Shown here one piece after another: positions 23,903 through 38,000 of a DNA stretch of 64,000 nt. The stretch is from Elysia chlorotica (Eukaryota; Mollusca; Gastropoda; Plakobranchidae): NCBI GenBank assembly GCA_003991915.1, contig RQTK01000022.1, positions 447,531 through 511,530 of the forward strand. Reading direction: 5' to 3'. How positions within the stretch are numbered: position 1 is the first letter of the stretch; every line of letters begins with the position of its first letter. The translations under genes and the position numbers were made by a program. The notes beneath the pieces are model-generated. The model made no database searches, was not told the DNA's origin, and saw only the letters and a program-made list of their open reading frames with translations.

Positions 23903-24529
23903 CAGATTGCCTTAAAAATTGACCACTAATCGTCACTTGAGATTCTTGTTTGGACAAGACGTCATACAAACAAAATAGTCTGGTGGTTAACGTACGAAGT
24001 AGTTGAGAAACTAACAAAACAACCAACGTGCAAATAGTATATTGATTGACGTTAGTGGTTGAGAAATGACCAGACAAACCATTTTGTTGTTGTTGTGTAA
24101 GTTAGTTAAGAAACTGCCCAGCCAACCAACATAATGGTCTCTTGTTAACGTTAGGGTTAAGAAACGACACAGCCAACCAACAAATATCTCTTGGTTGATG
24201 ATACGGTTAAAGAAACGACCAGAACCAACCAACAAATGGTCTCTTGGTTGATATTAAGGTTAAGAAACGCCCAGACCAACCAACAAAATGGTCTCTTGGT
24301 TGATGTTAGAGGTTAAGAAACGCCCAGACCAACCAACAAAATGGTCTCTTGGTTAATGTTAGAGGTTAAGAAACGCCCAGACCAACCAACAAAATGGTCT
24401 CTTGGTTGATGTTAGAGGTTAAGAAACGCCCAGACCAACCAAAAAAATGGTCTCTTGGTTATGTTAGAGGTTAAGAAACGCCCAGACCAACCAACAAATG
24501 GTCTCTTGGTTGATAGTTAGAGGTTAAGA
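23903..24529 (-). repeat. Minisatellite, inverted block (left palindrome arm)
   Basis: The same unit appears in reverse, about eight near-identical 53-base copies (gttagaggttaagaaacgcc, cagaccaaccaac, aaatggtctcttggttgat). They are preceded at 23903-24110 by a non-tandem segment that is the reverse complement of 25655-25862. The orientation flips at about 24529. Confidence 0.93.
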
Positions 24530-25862
24530 ATGTTGGTTGGTCTGGGCGTTTCTTAACTCTAACATCAACCGAGAGACCATTTGGTGGTTGGTCTGGGCGT
24601 TTCTTAACCTCTAACATTAACCAAGAGACCATTATGTTGGTTGGTCTGGGCGTTTCTTAACCTCTAACATTAACCAAGAGACCATTATTTTGTTGGTTGG
24701 TCTGGGCGTTTCTTAACCTCTAACATCAACCAAGAGACCATTATGTGGTTGGTCTGGGCGTTTCTTAACCTCTAACATCAACCAAGAGACCATTATGTTG
24801 GTTGGTCTGGGCGTTTCTTAACCTCTAACATCAACCAAGAGACCATTATGTTGGTTTGTCTGGGCGTTTCTTAACCTCTAACATCAACCAAGAGACCATT
24901 TTTTGGTTGGTCTGGGCGTTTCTTAACCTGTAATATCAACCAAGAGACCATTATGTTGGTTGGTCTGGGCGTTTCTTAACCTGTAATATCAACCAAGAGA
25001 CCATTTTGTTGGTTGGTCTGGGCGTTTCTTAACCTCTAACATCAACCAAGAGACCATTATGTTGGTTGGTCTGGGCGTTTCTTAACCTCTAACATCAACC
25101 AAGAGACCATTATGTTGGTTTGTCTGGGCGTTTCTTAACCTCTAACATCAACCAAGAGACCATTTTGTGGTTGGTCTGGGCGTTTCTTAACCTCTAACAT
25201 CAACCAAGAGACCATTATGTTGGTTGGTCTGGGCGTTTCTTAACCTGTAATATCAACCAAGAGACCATTATGTTGGTTGGTCTGGGCGTTTCTTAACCTC
25301 TAACATTAACCAAGAGACCATTTTTTGGTTGGTCTGGGCGTTTCTTAACCTCTAACATCAACCAAGAGACCATTATGTTGGTTGGTCTGGGCGTTTCTTA
25401 ACCTGTAATATCAACCAAGAGACCATTATGTTGGTTGGTCTGGGCGTTTCTTAACCTGTAATATCAACCAAGAGACCATTTGGTGGTTGGTCTGGGCGTT
25501 TCTTAACCTGTAATATCAACCAAGAGACCATTTGTTGGTTTGTTTTCTTCGTTTTTTAACCGCTTACATCAACCAAGAGATATTTTGTTGGTTGCTATGT
25601 CAGATTTTTAACCACTAACGTTAATCAAGAGACCATTAGTTGGTTGGTCAGTTTCTTAACTAACTTACACAACAACAACAAAATGGTTTGTCTGGTCATT
25701 TCTCAACCACTAACGTCAATCAATATACTATTTGCACGTTGGTTGTTTTGTTAGTTTCTCAACTACTTACGTTAACCACCAGACTATTTTGTTTGTATGA
25801 CGTCTTGTTCAAACAAGAATCTCAAGTGACGATTAGTGGTCAATTTTTAAGGCTTTCTGGTT
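24530..25862 (+). repeat. Minisatellite, homogeneous plus-oriented block (right palindrome arm)
   Basis: About 19 copies of a 53-base unit (ttggttggtctgggcgtttc, ttaacctctaacatcaacc, aagagaccatt) are followed by a few diverged units. The terminal segment at 25655-25862 mirrors 23903-24110. Sub-variants (ctctaacatc, ctgtaatatc, ctctaacatt) are interspersed, which suggests spread by unequal exchange. Short frames at its ends are by-products of the inverted copies. Confidence 0.94.
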
Positions 25863-25869
25863 GTTTTAG

Positions 25870-27230
25870 TAAACCGACCGCAGATTCTGCTAGTTACCGT
25901 TCCGTGATGCGACACTGATTAGTTGAAAGCAGCAGTTGGCCATCACATGGGCATTTGCGACCCGTTGTTGGATAAGGTTAAATAGATGGACCTTTGGAAT
26001 TTATTGTGTAGGGGTTTTGTGATAAAATTACTAAGACAGAGTATATATCTCTTTTTAGTCGCAAGAGATTTGTCTGTTATTCAGAGCTGCACTTCCTGAT
26101 CTATATAATAATGAAACATGAGAGGAGAGGAACTTGGCGAGGGCGCGGGGGGGGGGGGGCATTAATTTTAGAGACTATTGCAAATCGCCGCAAATTTAAG
26201 TAGGTTTGAACCAAACTTAAACTTCCAAGTTGTCCCAGACGCACAAACTGTTACATTTTCAAACAACTAACTAAGCTGCAACATTTAATCGTACACAATC
26301 CAAAAAAAGTTTGATTTTTAAAGACATAAATTTGGAGTAGGAGAGAGATAGAGAGAATGAAAGAGAGACATAGATAAAGGGGGTAAGATAGAAAGAGGGA
26401 AGGAGGCGGCATAAAAACCGAGTAAAACTCGACTAGTAATGTCGGCGGAAGATAGACAATTTACGACGATAAACCATTTGGCCACGTAAACTATTCAAAC
26501 TATTCATTAAGAAAAAAAAAGTCTGCCTGTACCCCTGCTCCGAATATTTCATTCAATCGCGGCGAAATCACTGTGCGGATTAATACAATTGAAGTACTTA
26601 TTGGGACTAAAATGTATGTTGGTGGGATTGTTTGTCCTCGACTAAATAATAACCGAAAAAATTATTAGAATTTGACTAGAAAGAAAACATTCAAAACAGC
26701 GAAACAGCATTAAATTAATATTATAATATTAAATAGCAACAATGTCTAAAAAAAACAATAATCAAAATATTGAAAATAAGACAAAGACCAAAAGAAATCC
26801 CTAATGACACATTTACAAACGAATTGTTTAATTTTTATAATTAAAAATTAATATCACTGGAATAAACCTTGTACACGTAGGAAGAAGTTTGTAAAGTATG
26901 AAAAACTTAGCTTATGGTGACTAGATGACCAGTTGAAGTCGCCTTAGGCTTTCTCGGGAAGGATTCGCAAAATAGTTGGCTCCTCTTCCAGCATAGACAA
27001 TCAAATCATGATTTAGGGATAGGAGACGACCTGGAATCTAGATGGATGGAAAGAAATATTAAATATGATTTGACTTGTTTTATTTTCTTACAGCAACGAT
27101 GTTTTTCGGCAATATTGAACAAATTAGGGTTAAGACCATGCAAAAATACCCGACAAAAAAAAAATTTAACAAAGCAGTGGTTGACATTTTGTACAGTAGT
27201 ATGGTCAGTGGTGGCGGTGATTATGGTGAT
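25870..27230. other. Gene-free interval
   Basis: Contains a G-run at 26150 and GA-rich sequence at 26340-26400. No coding signal is visible. Confidence 0.45.
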
Positions 27231-27234
27231 GGAT

Positions 27235-27312
27235 GGTGTAGTAGTAACAGTGGCAGTTGTAGTGGCAGTAGCAGTAGCAGCAAGTAGCAGTAGCAGCAGT
27301 AGTAGTTTTAGT
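27235..27312. repeat. AGT/AGC-rich trinucleotide repeat
   Basis: Imperfect units of gta, gca and gtagca. Serine-rich and threonine-rich frames on both strands are by-products. Confidence 0.88.
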
Positions 27313-27604
27313 TGAAGTTGCATCTGATGCAACACTTGTAATTGTGCGATATTTGTTATAGTTACTAGTAGCATCATGATATTCTATGAACCAGGGCGCA
27401 CCAAACCCCACGGTGACAAGCTTATCCTACATAATGGCACACCAATTTCCTCCACATTAATACATTCCTAGAAAAGGCATTTAATGTAGGTCCTATATTT
27501 TACAAGTCAACCTGTTCCGATAAATCTGATGAATCATGAATGAGAATTGATTTGATAAAAATTACAAAGAATGGTCTAAAACACGATGTTATGTGTGTAT
27601 ATAA

Positions 27605-27812
27605 TACACTTGGCAAGGGTAGAGCGAGTGGCTTCTATTCGGAACGTCGCGGCTTCGAGCCCAAATCTGACCGCCGTGTTTTCTTTTTAACAGACTGTGC
27701 AGGTTAAGGTAAAATTGATACGATTTGATACGATCGACCAGGTATTATTCTCTGAGGTCCTATTGCCTCAAAGGATACTCCTCGAGACTTGAGACGTTAA
27801 ATTGAGTTATAA
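27605..27812 (+). mobile_element. tRNA-derived SINE, separate subfamily
   Basis: The head ggcaagggtagagcgagtgg and a B-box-like cgcggcttcgagccc are followed by an unrelated body and a tail, cttgagacgttaaattgag, reminiscent of family A. The folded head has lost tRNA base pairing as far as I can judge by eye. Confidence 0.6.
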
Positions 27813-27819
27813 GCGTTAT

Positions 27820-29180
27820 AACAGAAACAATTTTTTGTAGTCGAATTTGATCTAGATGGAGTTTGTACTCACCTGAGCTTCTTGGTTAATAATGTTCTAG
27901 TTTCTTGCTTTTGAAGATGCCAAAAAGAGACAAGAATTATATCTAAATCTGGTTAATGATCAGTTCAGAAGTGTAATCATAGATCATCTCTTTAGTTATC
28001 ACAATATTACTGTGTTTAAAATTCGCTTAAATTTGAATGGATTCTTAACAGAACTACCGTTCTAATTCGTGTCAACCTCCGCAATGATCTTTCTCCAAAT
28101 GAATTTCGACAGTTTCGTGGTGAACAAGCTCACCTTTGAAAACGTGGATTTCGTGTTTACGGGTATGTTAGTGTAAGTTATTTATTTACGCAATTCTCAA
28201 GGACATGGTCGTAAAATTATTCGATCTAGTGACTCTTCTGACCTTGGCAATATCTCTATAGTCAAGTTGTGTATAACCTATCATAAATTAAACATTATTT
28301 TTGTCAACTTGCAAAACTATTATGTGAGACGTACTCACGAGCGCGTCTAAATTTACACGGACAAACAGAGAAAATCTCCTCACTTACAAAAGATTTATTC
28401 TTTTTTTAATGTAAAAGAGTTAATTCCCTTCAATTTTACAGCACCAATACATTGTTTGCTACTAGCGCGCAACTAGATTCCATCTATAGCGAAGTTTGCT
28501 ATTTATTTTTTTATTTTTTTTTACCTCAATAAGGGTCTAGGTTCTTGATCTTTGTAGATATATCAAGTTTGTAAAATATCTAGATCTAGAAAACTTCTTT
28601 CTACGCAAATAATAACGCATGCTTCAGCCTGAACAAAAACTAATCTAGATCTAGATCCACACTTTAGTTTAATTTTAGTTCAACTGCTAGTTTCAAACTT
28701 TACCAAACAGTTGACAAATTGCCCATACCTGAGTGGAATCTTCGAAAGACCCCTTCACTCAGGAAAGAGTGTCTATGCACTCGACCTCAATCATCAATTA
28801 TAATTAAAAAGCTTGTTTTTCTGTCCAAATTGTGCGCTAGGCACCACTAGATCTAGCCTGTGGGCGATGGGTGGTCGGTCGGAATTTGATTATTAAAATT
28901 GAATAAAATACCTGCCAGCCGTACTCCCTGTCTTTTTGTTGTTGTTTTTTTTTCTTAAAATTGAGTAATACTAATATATTTTTTTTAACTGTCTTCTTTA
29001 TTGTGTTGTCATGATTTGTTTTTTCAAAAAGAGAAAAAAAAAGAAAAAAACTATTTAATTGTTTTCAATTGTTTGTTGAACACGGATACAATGCGGGCGG
29101 GGAAGGGGATGGGAACAAACATACACAAGCACATAAACTTGATATGTTAAGCAATTAAAGCTCTATTTGTCTCTCACAGT
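27820..29180. other. Gene-free interval
   Basis: AT-rich, with several ctagatctagat-like motifs. No exon is recognised. Confidence 0.4.
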
Positions 29181-29186
29181 CACTTG

Positions 29187-29191
29187 CTCTG

Positions 29192-29233
<42 letters not shown>
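29187..29233. repeat. (CT)n microsatellite
   Basis: An uninterrupted CT run upstream of MLH1. Confidence 0.96.
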
Positions 29234-29235
<2 letters not shown>

Positions 29236-30016
29236 CATGCTGACTTTGTCCGATGTAATCGAGTACTACTACCCACTGGCCCCTCGAATTCCGCCCACCC
29301 ACCTATTTGGTCGCCCACAGGTTAGGGACCACAAAACTCAAGGAGTGCCTAGATTTATACCTCTAGATCCTAGTGTTTTTGTTTTGTCTAAATTTTGTTC
29401 TAGGGCCTATAGACTCGGCCTTAAGAAGTAAATCTTTGATATAGTCACTTTTTAAAAGCTAAAAAGACTAGTTTCCTGCTTCTAATTTAATTTATAAGCT
29501 CAGAGTCAATCTATCTATCTAGGCAAAAAAATCATAAATATTAGAAGAAAGGATGTAGTCAAAGCAACAATTTCTGTATTGGATCCATCTGTTGAACCCT
29601 TGTTGGTTTCTATGAATTCAGCCAGTTAAGAATGAGTTAGAGCAAAGAGAAGCTCACTAGATGCCAATTTATCAAGAGGGAGGGGGGGGGGAATAATACA
29701 TGATATAGTATACTTATAGTTTATTAAATTGTTTTCTTAGAACCTTTAACTTACATGGTATACATTTTGGACAAGATCACTAACAAACAGCTTTGTTTTA
29801 TTCATCATACTGATCTTTTACTTTTTTAAAGATATCTTAAATTTCATAATTTGTTTTTCTTTTTCTTTCTCAGATCAAATGAAATTTCTCAAACTATGGA
29901 ACTAAAATAGATCTTTTCATTGGGTTTTTCTTCTTCAAGAAAGGAAAAAAAACACATGTATAATATCAACTGAATAAAGTTACATAATTTCTTTAATAAA
30001 CATTTCAATAACGACA

Positions 30017-33000
30017 ATGTCCGGAGAGGCTCCTGTCATTAAAAGGCTAGATGAAGTAGTGGTGAACAGAATAGCAGCAGGAGAAGTCATCCAGCGACCT
30101 GCAAATGCTTTAAAGGAAATGATGGAAAACAGGTAACTACTTTATTTTTATGTAGTAAGAATAAACAGTTTAGATTTTAAGAAGTAATGTGGTACAATTT
30201 TGATTTGGTATTCATAATACCTTGAAGTTTTTAGATGTCACTTTAAAAATCTATATCACCATTGTTTTTTGTTTGAATCCATAAAAGCAAATCATGTCTA
30301 TTGATGAGATGTTAACATTTTTGTTTGTGTCCTTTTTTATCACTTTCTTAACAGCCTTGATGCTGGAGCAACAAATATCCAAGTTACCGTCAAGCAAGGA
30401 GGCCTTAAGATGTTACAAATTCAAGACAATGGGTGTGGCATAAGGGTTTGTTGCGATTTTACAAAGTACCTTAGATGCTTTGGTAAAACCAAATGTAATA
30501 TGCTGTCTTGAAAACAATGAAAGTCAGAGGTGAATGCGTGTCTATTGGCCTTTTCTTTTTACTACTTTTACTGATTTTTCTCTGTCAAAATCAATGTCAG
30601 TCTGTGATCATAGCTGTACAAACAATTGAAGGATAATGAATCATTTGGAGCTATTCAGCCTATTGCAAGCAAAAGTTTGGGATGTTTTTACTAAACCTTG
30701 TTGCCAGTTAATTTTGGTGCACATTCTGTTGAACTTTTTATCACAGCATCCACCCCCACAGATGATTTTAAAAAAACATCCGATTAGATAAAACAAGTTT
30801 ATCTTTTTGGTAAAATCAGTAAAGTAAACTTATCCGCATATATTGTTTGTGAACGATTTTTAATCACAGTCCTACATTTCTAATAATTGCAGAAGGAAGA
30901 CATGGAAATAGTCTGTGAGCGTTTCACGACAAGTAAACTGCGACAGTTTGAGGATCTAAATAGCATAAGCACCTATGGATTCAGGGGAGAGGCCTTAGCC
31001 AGTATAAGTCATGTTGCACATGTCACAATCACTACAAGGACAGCTTCATCAAAGTGTGCTTTTAGGTAATAAGTAAAAAATAATGAGAGAGATATATATA
31101 CATGTATTTCTTTTTCTTTTTATAGTTATTAAGTTAAGAAATATTTTTATAACATTTTTTTAAGCTAGTTTTTGTTGTTGTTGTTTGATTTATGTAACTG
31201 TAAGAAAAGAGGATGGAAAATGTATTTCAGCATGTACTTATGTTGCACTTTTTTAGGCGTTTTAGAAGAGGGTTTTGTTTTAAGACTTTCCAAATATCAG
31301 TTTATCAATCATATCAAATTCAGATTCTAAGATTGGTTTTGAACCTGTTCTATACTTTAAGTCCTAAAATATTCTGTGGACTGATTAAATTGTAAATATG
31401 TCTATAAAATTGTTTCAGGGGCCTATATTCTGATGGCAAACTGAAAGAACCAGTCAAACCATGTGCAGGAAATGTTGGCACTCAGATATGTGTATGTTTT
31501 ATTGCATTTAAAAGCTTTACAAATTTTCTCTTTTTATTAGATTCTGAACACGTTTTTTTGAACGCAGCAACTTAGTTTGCTATTCAAGCGCCGCCCCATG
31601 TCACTTATATATTTTATAAAAACTGTAATTGTTTGCCCCCCCATCTCACTCCCTCCCTCCCCCCTCCCCTATCGCGTAACCACCGGGCTGAACTGGAGTC
31701 CCCTTTTTCACTGCTGCTAATTATTAGGCTGATTTTTTTACACCAAACAATGCGGCGATTAAGCTTACATATGAGTTGAGGAGGTGTGCAATTCATATAA
31801 AGCAATTGAGCTATATTTGAATAATATGCACATATATTTTTTTCTTCTGATGAACACTTGATCAAGCAAGATATAGAACATAGAATTTTAGAAAAGAAAA
31901 AAAAACACAACCGAACATCAACTACATGTTATGACACAGGGTGACACTTTTTTCACAAACGATTTCTCAAAGCTGATACAGACAATATGTTTGTAATTTT
32001 AAGATCACTTTATATATATATATATACTGTTTGTTCTGTTGTTATTTAGTTTTATTTTTGTGTGACTAAATTATTTTAATTAGATAGCCATTTAAAATAT
32101 TATGAGTAAGGCAAAGAAAAGAAGTTTTTTCTTAAAGCTATGATTTTGGAGTCCCCAAAATTTGAGTGAAACTAGTTATCAAAAGACTGCAATAAATGTG
32201 TATCCTTGTTTTTGCATTTTACTATTTTCCTATTTATGATTAAAGGCTGAGGACCTTTTCTACAATGTGGCTACCAGAAGGAAAGCTTTGAGAAGCCCTG
32301 CTGAGGAGCATGCAAAAGTTGTTGATGTTGTTAGCAAGTAAGTCATTCACTGCGTCTTTGATTCACCTTTTTTTTGTAAATTAGTTTTGTTTTTGTTGGG
32401 GGGTTTTTGTCTGATTATTTTCCATAATTGACGGTCTTCCTTGAGGATGTCTAAAATCACAGTGTCTTTATAAAGAAAATGTCAGATCATGTCTATGTGG
32501 CTTGGTGGCTATGTATTCGCAATGAAATAACTTTTTGTGGATATTAAGAATTTGCACTCACTCTGATGGTTTATTTGTAATGCCAACTATAATGTCATGA
32601 TAGGGTTGTTCTGGTTTATCCAATATGCCAATGCAGTGGCAGAGGCTTGAGTGTGTATGACATGTTATATGTCTTATCTTTACAGATTTTATAATTTATT
32701 GTACTTTCAGATATTCAATCCATAATTGCAAGGTTGGCTTCACATTAAAGAAGGTATTTTGTTTTTCTTGATGTTGAATAAAGAGACAAACTGCATGAAA
32801 TTTTAAATTATACAGTATGACAACATTTTATGTTGTTGTTGTTTTTTTATTCTAATTCTATAACTCGTTCTACTTTTTTTTAAAGGGTGAACTTCCTTTA
32901 GTTCATAATGATAATTTTGCTAAAGCTTCAAGCTATATTCGTAGCAATAAAATATTGCATTTGATGCAACCTGTTTATGATCACTTACAAGACATTATAC

Positions 33001-34447
33001 TGAGTTAACTTAGTATTATTGATCTGTTTTTAGTTATTTACAAATAAACTTCTTTTCTTCTTTCTTTTTTTTAGTGACACAGTCACGTTATAATTTGTTA
33101 ATAAGTTGTTGTTTTTTTCAACTCCAATAACTTTCATAGCAAGGTGAGGGTATGGCTGACGTGAGGACACCTCCAGACTCAACATATGTGGATAACATTC
33201 GAGCTATCTATGGTGTATCTGTCAGCAGGTGATAAGAACATTTTTTTTAATGTTTTTACAGAAAAGAAGAAGATGCAGTGTTAATTAGTATTGAACTATA
33301 CTTTCTTTAAATTTTTGTTTTATAAAGTAGCCTACTTTAAAAAGATAATGGGGTGTTTGTTTGTTTTTATTGTTTTTTGGGTTGTTTTTTTTATATTTTA
33401 CTTAGCTAGTAAAAATTAGTTTTGGTTTGCCTTTTTTTCCCTGTCAATTTCAAGATAATTTACAGAGATGTAATTTTTTTTCATAAACTCCTAAATAAAT
33501 TATCTTTGAAAAGATTCAGTTTGCCATACATTAAACTTTTCCAATTAATTTCAGAGAACTATTGGAAGTTGAACATGAAGATAACAGTTTGGGCTTTAAG
33601 ATGAAAGGTCTTGTCACCAATGCCAACTACTCTGTGAAAAAGTCAATCTTCCTTTTGTTTATTAATCGTAAGTCTGTCTCGATTGTAATGAAATCTAAGA
33701 ATGTTCTGATACGTTGTTTTTACTTTGCCTCAAAAGATTTTCTCATTAGCTGCAATGCTTTTTTTTTTTCGTTTCATGAAAACTTTACTGGTATTCAATG
33801 GTCATGTTTTTATAATTTTAGTTATTGAGTCTCATCAAAGCTTAAAGGTTGTGATGTCAAAAAACGAAATTTTTTTAATTTCGAAGAGTTGCGAAATGTT
33901 TTTGTTCCTGAATTTATTAGATTCTGTCAATAATAATTAATATTATTTTATTTCGTAAATTTCTGACCTTCTGATTCAGTTTCCTGAGAATCAAACACTG
34001 TACCAAACTTGAGCCAAATATACTGCAGATGATAATTTGTCCTTTCAAATTCAGCCAGTATGTTACGAGTTCAGTTGGTGTCACATCCAACATCAGCACT
34101 ATATAGGCTATATTGTGCATGCAATATGTTATGCTTTGCTGTAGTGTAACAAAGACTGCAGTTTAGAGAGAAAAAAAATTTAAAGAATAGGATAGGATGG
34201 TTTCATTTGCAAGTTAAATGTGTGAATTTTAATTAAGTGAAACATTGTATATCAAGTTTTATCAAAGACTTTTTAAATTTGTTCAAACAGACAGGCTTGT
34301 TGACTCAGCAAGTCTGAGAAAAGCACTGGAAACTGTTTACCAAGCATACCTGCCCAAGGGTACTCATCCTTTCGTCTATATGAGGTATGCTTTCATAAAT
34401 ATCTCTTGCCTGTTTTATGTAAATATTTCATAACACTAATATCATAC

Positions 34448-34491
<44 letters not shown>

Positions 34492-34970
34492 AAAAAATCG
34501 TGTTTATTCCTTCATGAAATGGACGCACACAACACCGTTAAAAATTTAAGGAAATTCTGATCACCGGTAATGAAATTAGAGCAGATGTGGAGTAAAAATA
34601 AACTTCGTTGAGGCGGATATAAGTACATGTATAACACAAAAACAATAGGTCTAACTGGAAGCCGGTAAAGAAGAAAATACGTTGTATGCCTTGTTTACCG
34701 GCAAATATATGTTAGCGAGACTCGCTATTTCCTTTAATAAATGTAAACATTTAACTACACAAGGACATTCTCAGAGCCTCTTTAAACGAACGAAAATCTT
34801 GAAAATTTTCAGCTCCAGGGGGGACGACGCCCCCCTGACCCCCCCTCCCCCATGTTTATCCACTACTAAAGTTCCGGAAATTTCACCAGCTTTGGGTGGC
34901 ATCCCTGATTAAAAGCCTCTTTTTTAAATCTGCTTTGTATTGTAAATATTTCATAAAGCTAATATCATAC

Positions 34971-35027
<57 letters not shown>

Positions 35028-38000
35028 TGTTTATCCACATCTTATCATGTAAAACATTGAATTAGTAATTCTCTATGATTGATGTTTTCTAGGGGGCCGG
35101 GTCGCATGCATGCCATATGATAGTGTAACTTTTCAAAAACAAAACAAAAAAAGATTATAATGTGATTCCTGAATTAAACTCTCATGGCATGCTCAGAACT
35201 AATATTGCATAAGCAAGAATTTTTTTGTTTGAACTGATTTTGTGGAGTGGAAAAAATGTTTCATATTGCTTAGTAATTAACAATATAGTTTTGGCATGTT
35301 ACTTGTAATTTGTGTGCTTTGACTTTAAATTATATTTTTCGAAATTTCACAACTAAGATCATTGAAATAACAAATCTGCTATTAATCACTTCCAGTCTTG
35401 AAATTTCTCCACAAAACATTGATGTTAATGTTCACCCTACAAAACATGAAGTTCATTTTCTACACGAAGATGCTATCACCTCATCTATTCAAGCTGCTGT
35501 TGAAGCAAAACTCTTGGGGTCTAATTCATCCAGGACATTTTTTACTCAGGTGATTTGTCTAAGTATTTGTGTTCAAATAATGTATTCTCTATTCTTGGTT
35601 AAAGTCAAACCGGCCTTGCCAACTACCTGCAATGGCAAGAACTTTTCATTGATTCCCTTCCATTTTTTTCTATATTTTGTTACTGCTCACCGCGATCACC
35701 TGCTTAATATGATCAGTGGAAAACTGTGACCCAACCAAAACAGCCAAATCCTTTCATGATGACCACAATCAAAGATCCAATTTTTGCAGAAATACGGGAT
35801 ATGAAAGACAGAGGGGTGTAAATGAGGAAAGAGAAATGGGTACTGTTGACACTGACATTATGTCTGTTGGGTAAAGATAAAGTTGCGAGTGACTAAAGTA
35901 AGAGAGCGGTAGGAGTTGGAGGAATGGTCAAGCCTCAAGTTATAGAATTTCTTATTACGTGGATTGAGCTGCCAAGCATGCACAGGCAGTATCTTTATCA
36001 ATTCTTTCTGTGTAACTGAGTGTAAGGAGAATAAAGTCGTCATGAGATAAACTTTTAGGCTCCGCTTTATTGTTTTATTTCATTAAAAGATAAGTTAGTT
36101 TCGTTGCAAAGAAGTCTTGATTCGTTAGACGATGAAGAATAATTCAAAGGCACAAGTCTTTGTAGAGATAAAGTAAGCTAAAATGAGATTGAGAGAAGAA
36201 TAAAATTAAATAGACGAAAAAATGAAAAGGGAATGTAAGAGGACAGAAAAAAAAGATGTGATAGGAGAGAGAGAGAGAGAGAGAACTTCCCAGAAGAAAA
36301 AAATTGTTTTAAAATGAGAGCTGCGGTAGACTCAAGGTAAAATGATGGCAGTAGCAGAGGGGATGCAAGCAGACATTGAGATGTTTGATTTGGATCTACA
36401 TTTACATATTAGACAAGTCTTATTTTTATAAATGTAAGAAGTTTTTATGCACAAGGGTGTATATTGCATGAGTAGAGTGTGAGATTTATAAGAAAAAAAT
36501 TCTTTTTAATGCAGGCAATGCTTCCTGGTCCTGCTAAAGATGATGTAAAGACTAAGCAAACTGGAAAAGATGGTAAGTGTTAAAAAACAGCTGACATACG
36601 GCATAAAAATTGGACTAATAAGAATGTCAAAACAGGCATTGAAAACTTAACCTCTAGCTGTAAGTTAAATCAAAGAAAAGTTATAACAAAGTACTTTTTT
36701 ATCATATTTTTCTTTTCTTTTTTTTCTTTAGTGTATTTTGTTCACTTTGGAGCAATTAAATGTTAACCTTATACTTATAAAATGAAAATTAAATATAAAA
36801 TTCTTTAAATCTGGAGATAATTTCTCAGGGTGTGGAAGATCACCAAGTGTTTCAGCTTTTGACTTGAATGACATTTACTGATGATGTAATTATCAGAAAA
36901 TGAGGTACATATTCAATAAATTATGTTTCACTCATTCTTAATTTTTTTTTTTTAATCAGGAGATGAAACAACTAGACCACAGGATATGATCAGAACAGAC
37001 AGTCGAGATCAGAAGCTTGATGCTTTTCTGGGACAGGCTGCCTCCAAACAGTCTACAAGAACGGCACCAAAGTCTGCTAATATAAGGTGAAGCGTTACAG
37101 GTGTTTCTAAAGTATTTCAAACATCCTTAAGTTTTGCTCTCGTTTTTTAGATTGGAATTGAGATACATCTAATTTGTACTCAGATACTCTCTGTGGAAAG
37201 TGATGTTTGTAGATAAACTGCAGAACACGCAATGTAGGAATGTGAAAATGGGAGCTTTTTGTAATGTAAATTCTTCTTTTTTCTTTCTTTAGTGATGAAG
37301 CTGACCAGTGTGATTCTGCTGGAGATAACAATAACATCACAAGGAATAAAGTCAAGCGCAGGGAGATCAGACTGAACAGTGTCCTTGAGCTTAGACAAGA
37401 GGTTAAAGATGATGTTAGTGATGGTATGTAGATGATTTTCCCTGATTGTTATTCCATAGAATTACTAACAAAATCTATTGTCACTTTTTATTTTGGTGTA
37501 ACGCTTTTTGTAAATTTAAATTTTCTTGCTTTATATATCTATGTTCCACATTTAGAGGGGGCCACGGTGGTCCAGGGGTAAAACATCGGCTTCCGATGCA
37601 AAAGGTCCCGAGTTCGAATCCTGGCTGTTGTGTTCCCTACTGGTTGGTCCACAATATAGCCTATATAGTGCTGCTGTTGGACGTTAAACCAACCCAACAA
37701 CAAGAGTTTCACATTTAGAAAAGCCTACATATTTTGTTTGTAAGATACAAAAATGTGTGATCTTCAGTTGAATTTGTAGAAACTGCCATAAGAAGAGAAG
37801 AGGGCAAATTGAATTGTAAGGTCTATAATTTGCAAAAGTTCATAAGACTTGTTTGATTGTGATATTTGTATTAGTTTTGACTTGTGCGTCAATTTTGGGG
37901 GAATTGAATGAGAATCAGAGGGCAATAAACCCTCAAACTAATATTTTATTGCTCATTTGCAATTTCTCTTTACTTATGACATCTATTTTTACCCCCAGCA

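Noticed and set aside
22860..25862. CRISPR-like array
   Set aside because: Whole units repeat without unique spacers, the host is eukaryotic and the array inverts. It is a minisatellite.
23856..25918. Two near-identical short proteins (minus at 23856-24077, plus at 25688-25918)
   Set aside because: They are mirror-image translations of the palindrome arms. Identity comes from the inverted repeat, not from coding selection.
29237..29431. 64-codon frame just upstream of MLH1
   Set aside because: No recognised motif and no splice connection to MLH1, whose ATG at 30017 matches family starts.
37560..37635. Possible tRNA gene
   Set aside because: A and B boxes are good, but the cloverleaf arms do not pair well by eye and the element carries the SINE tail.
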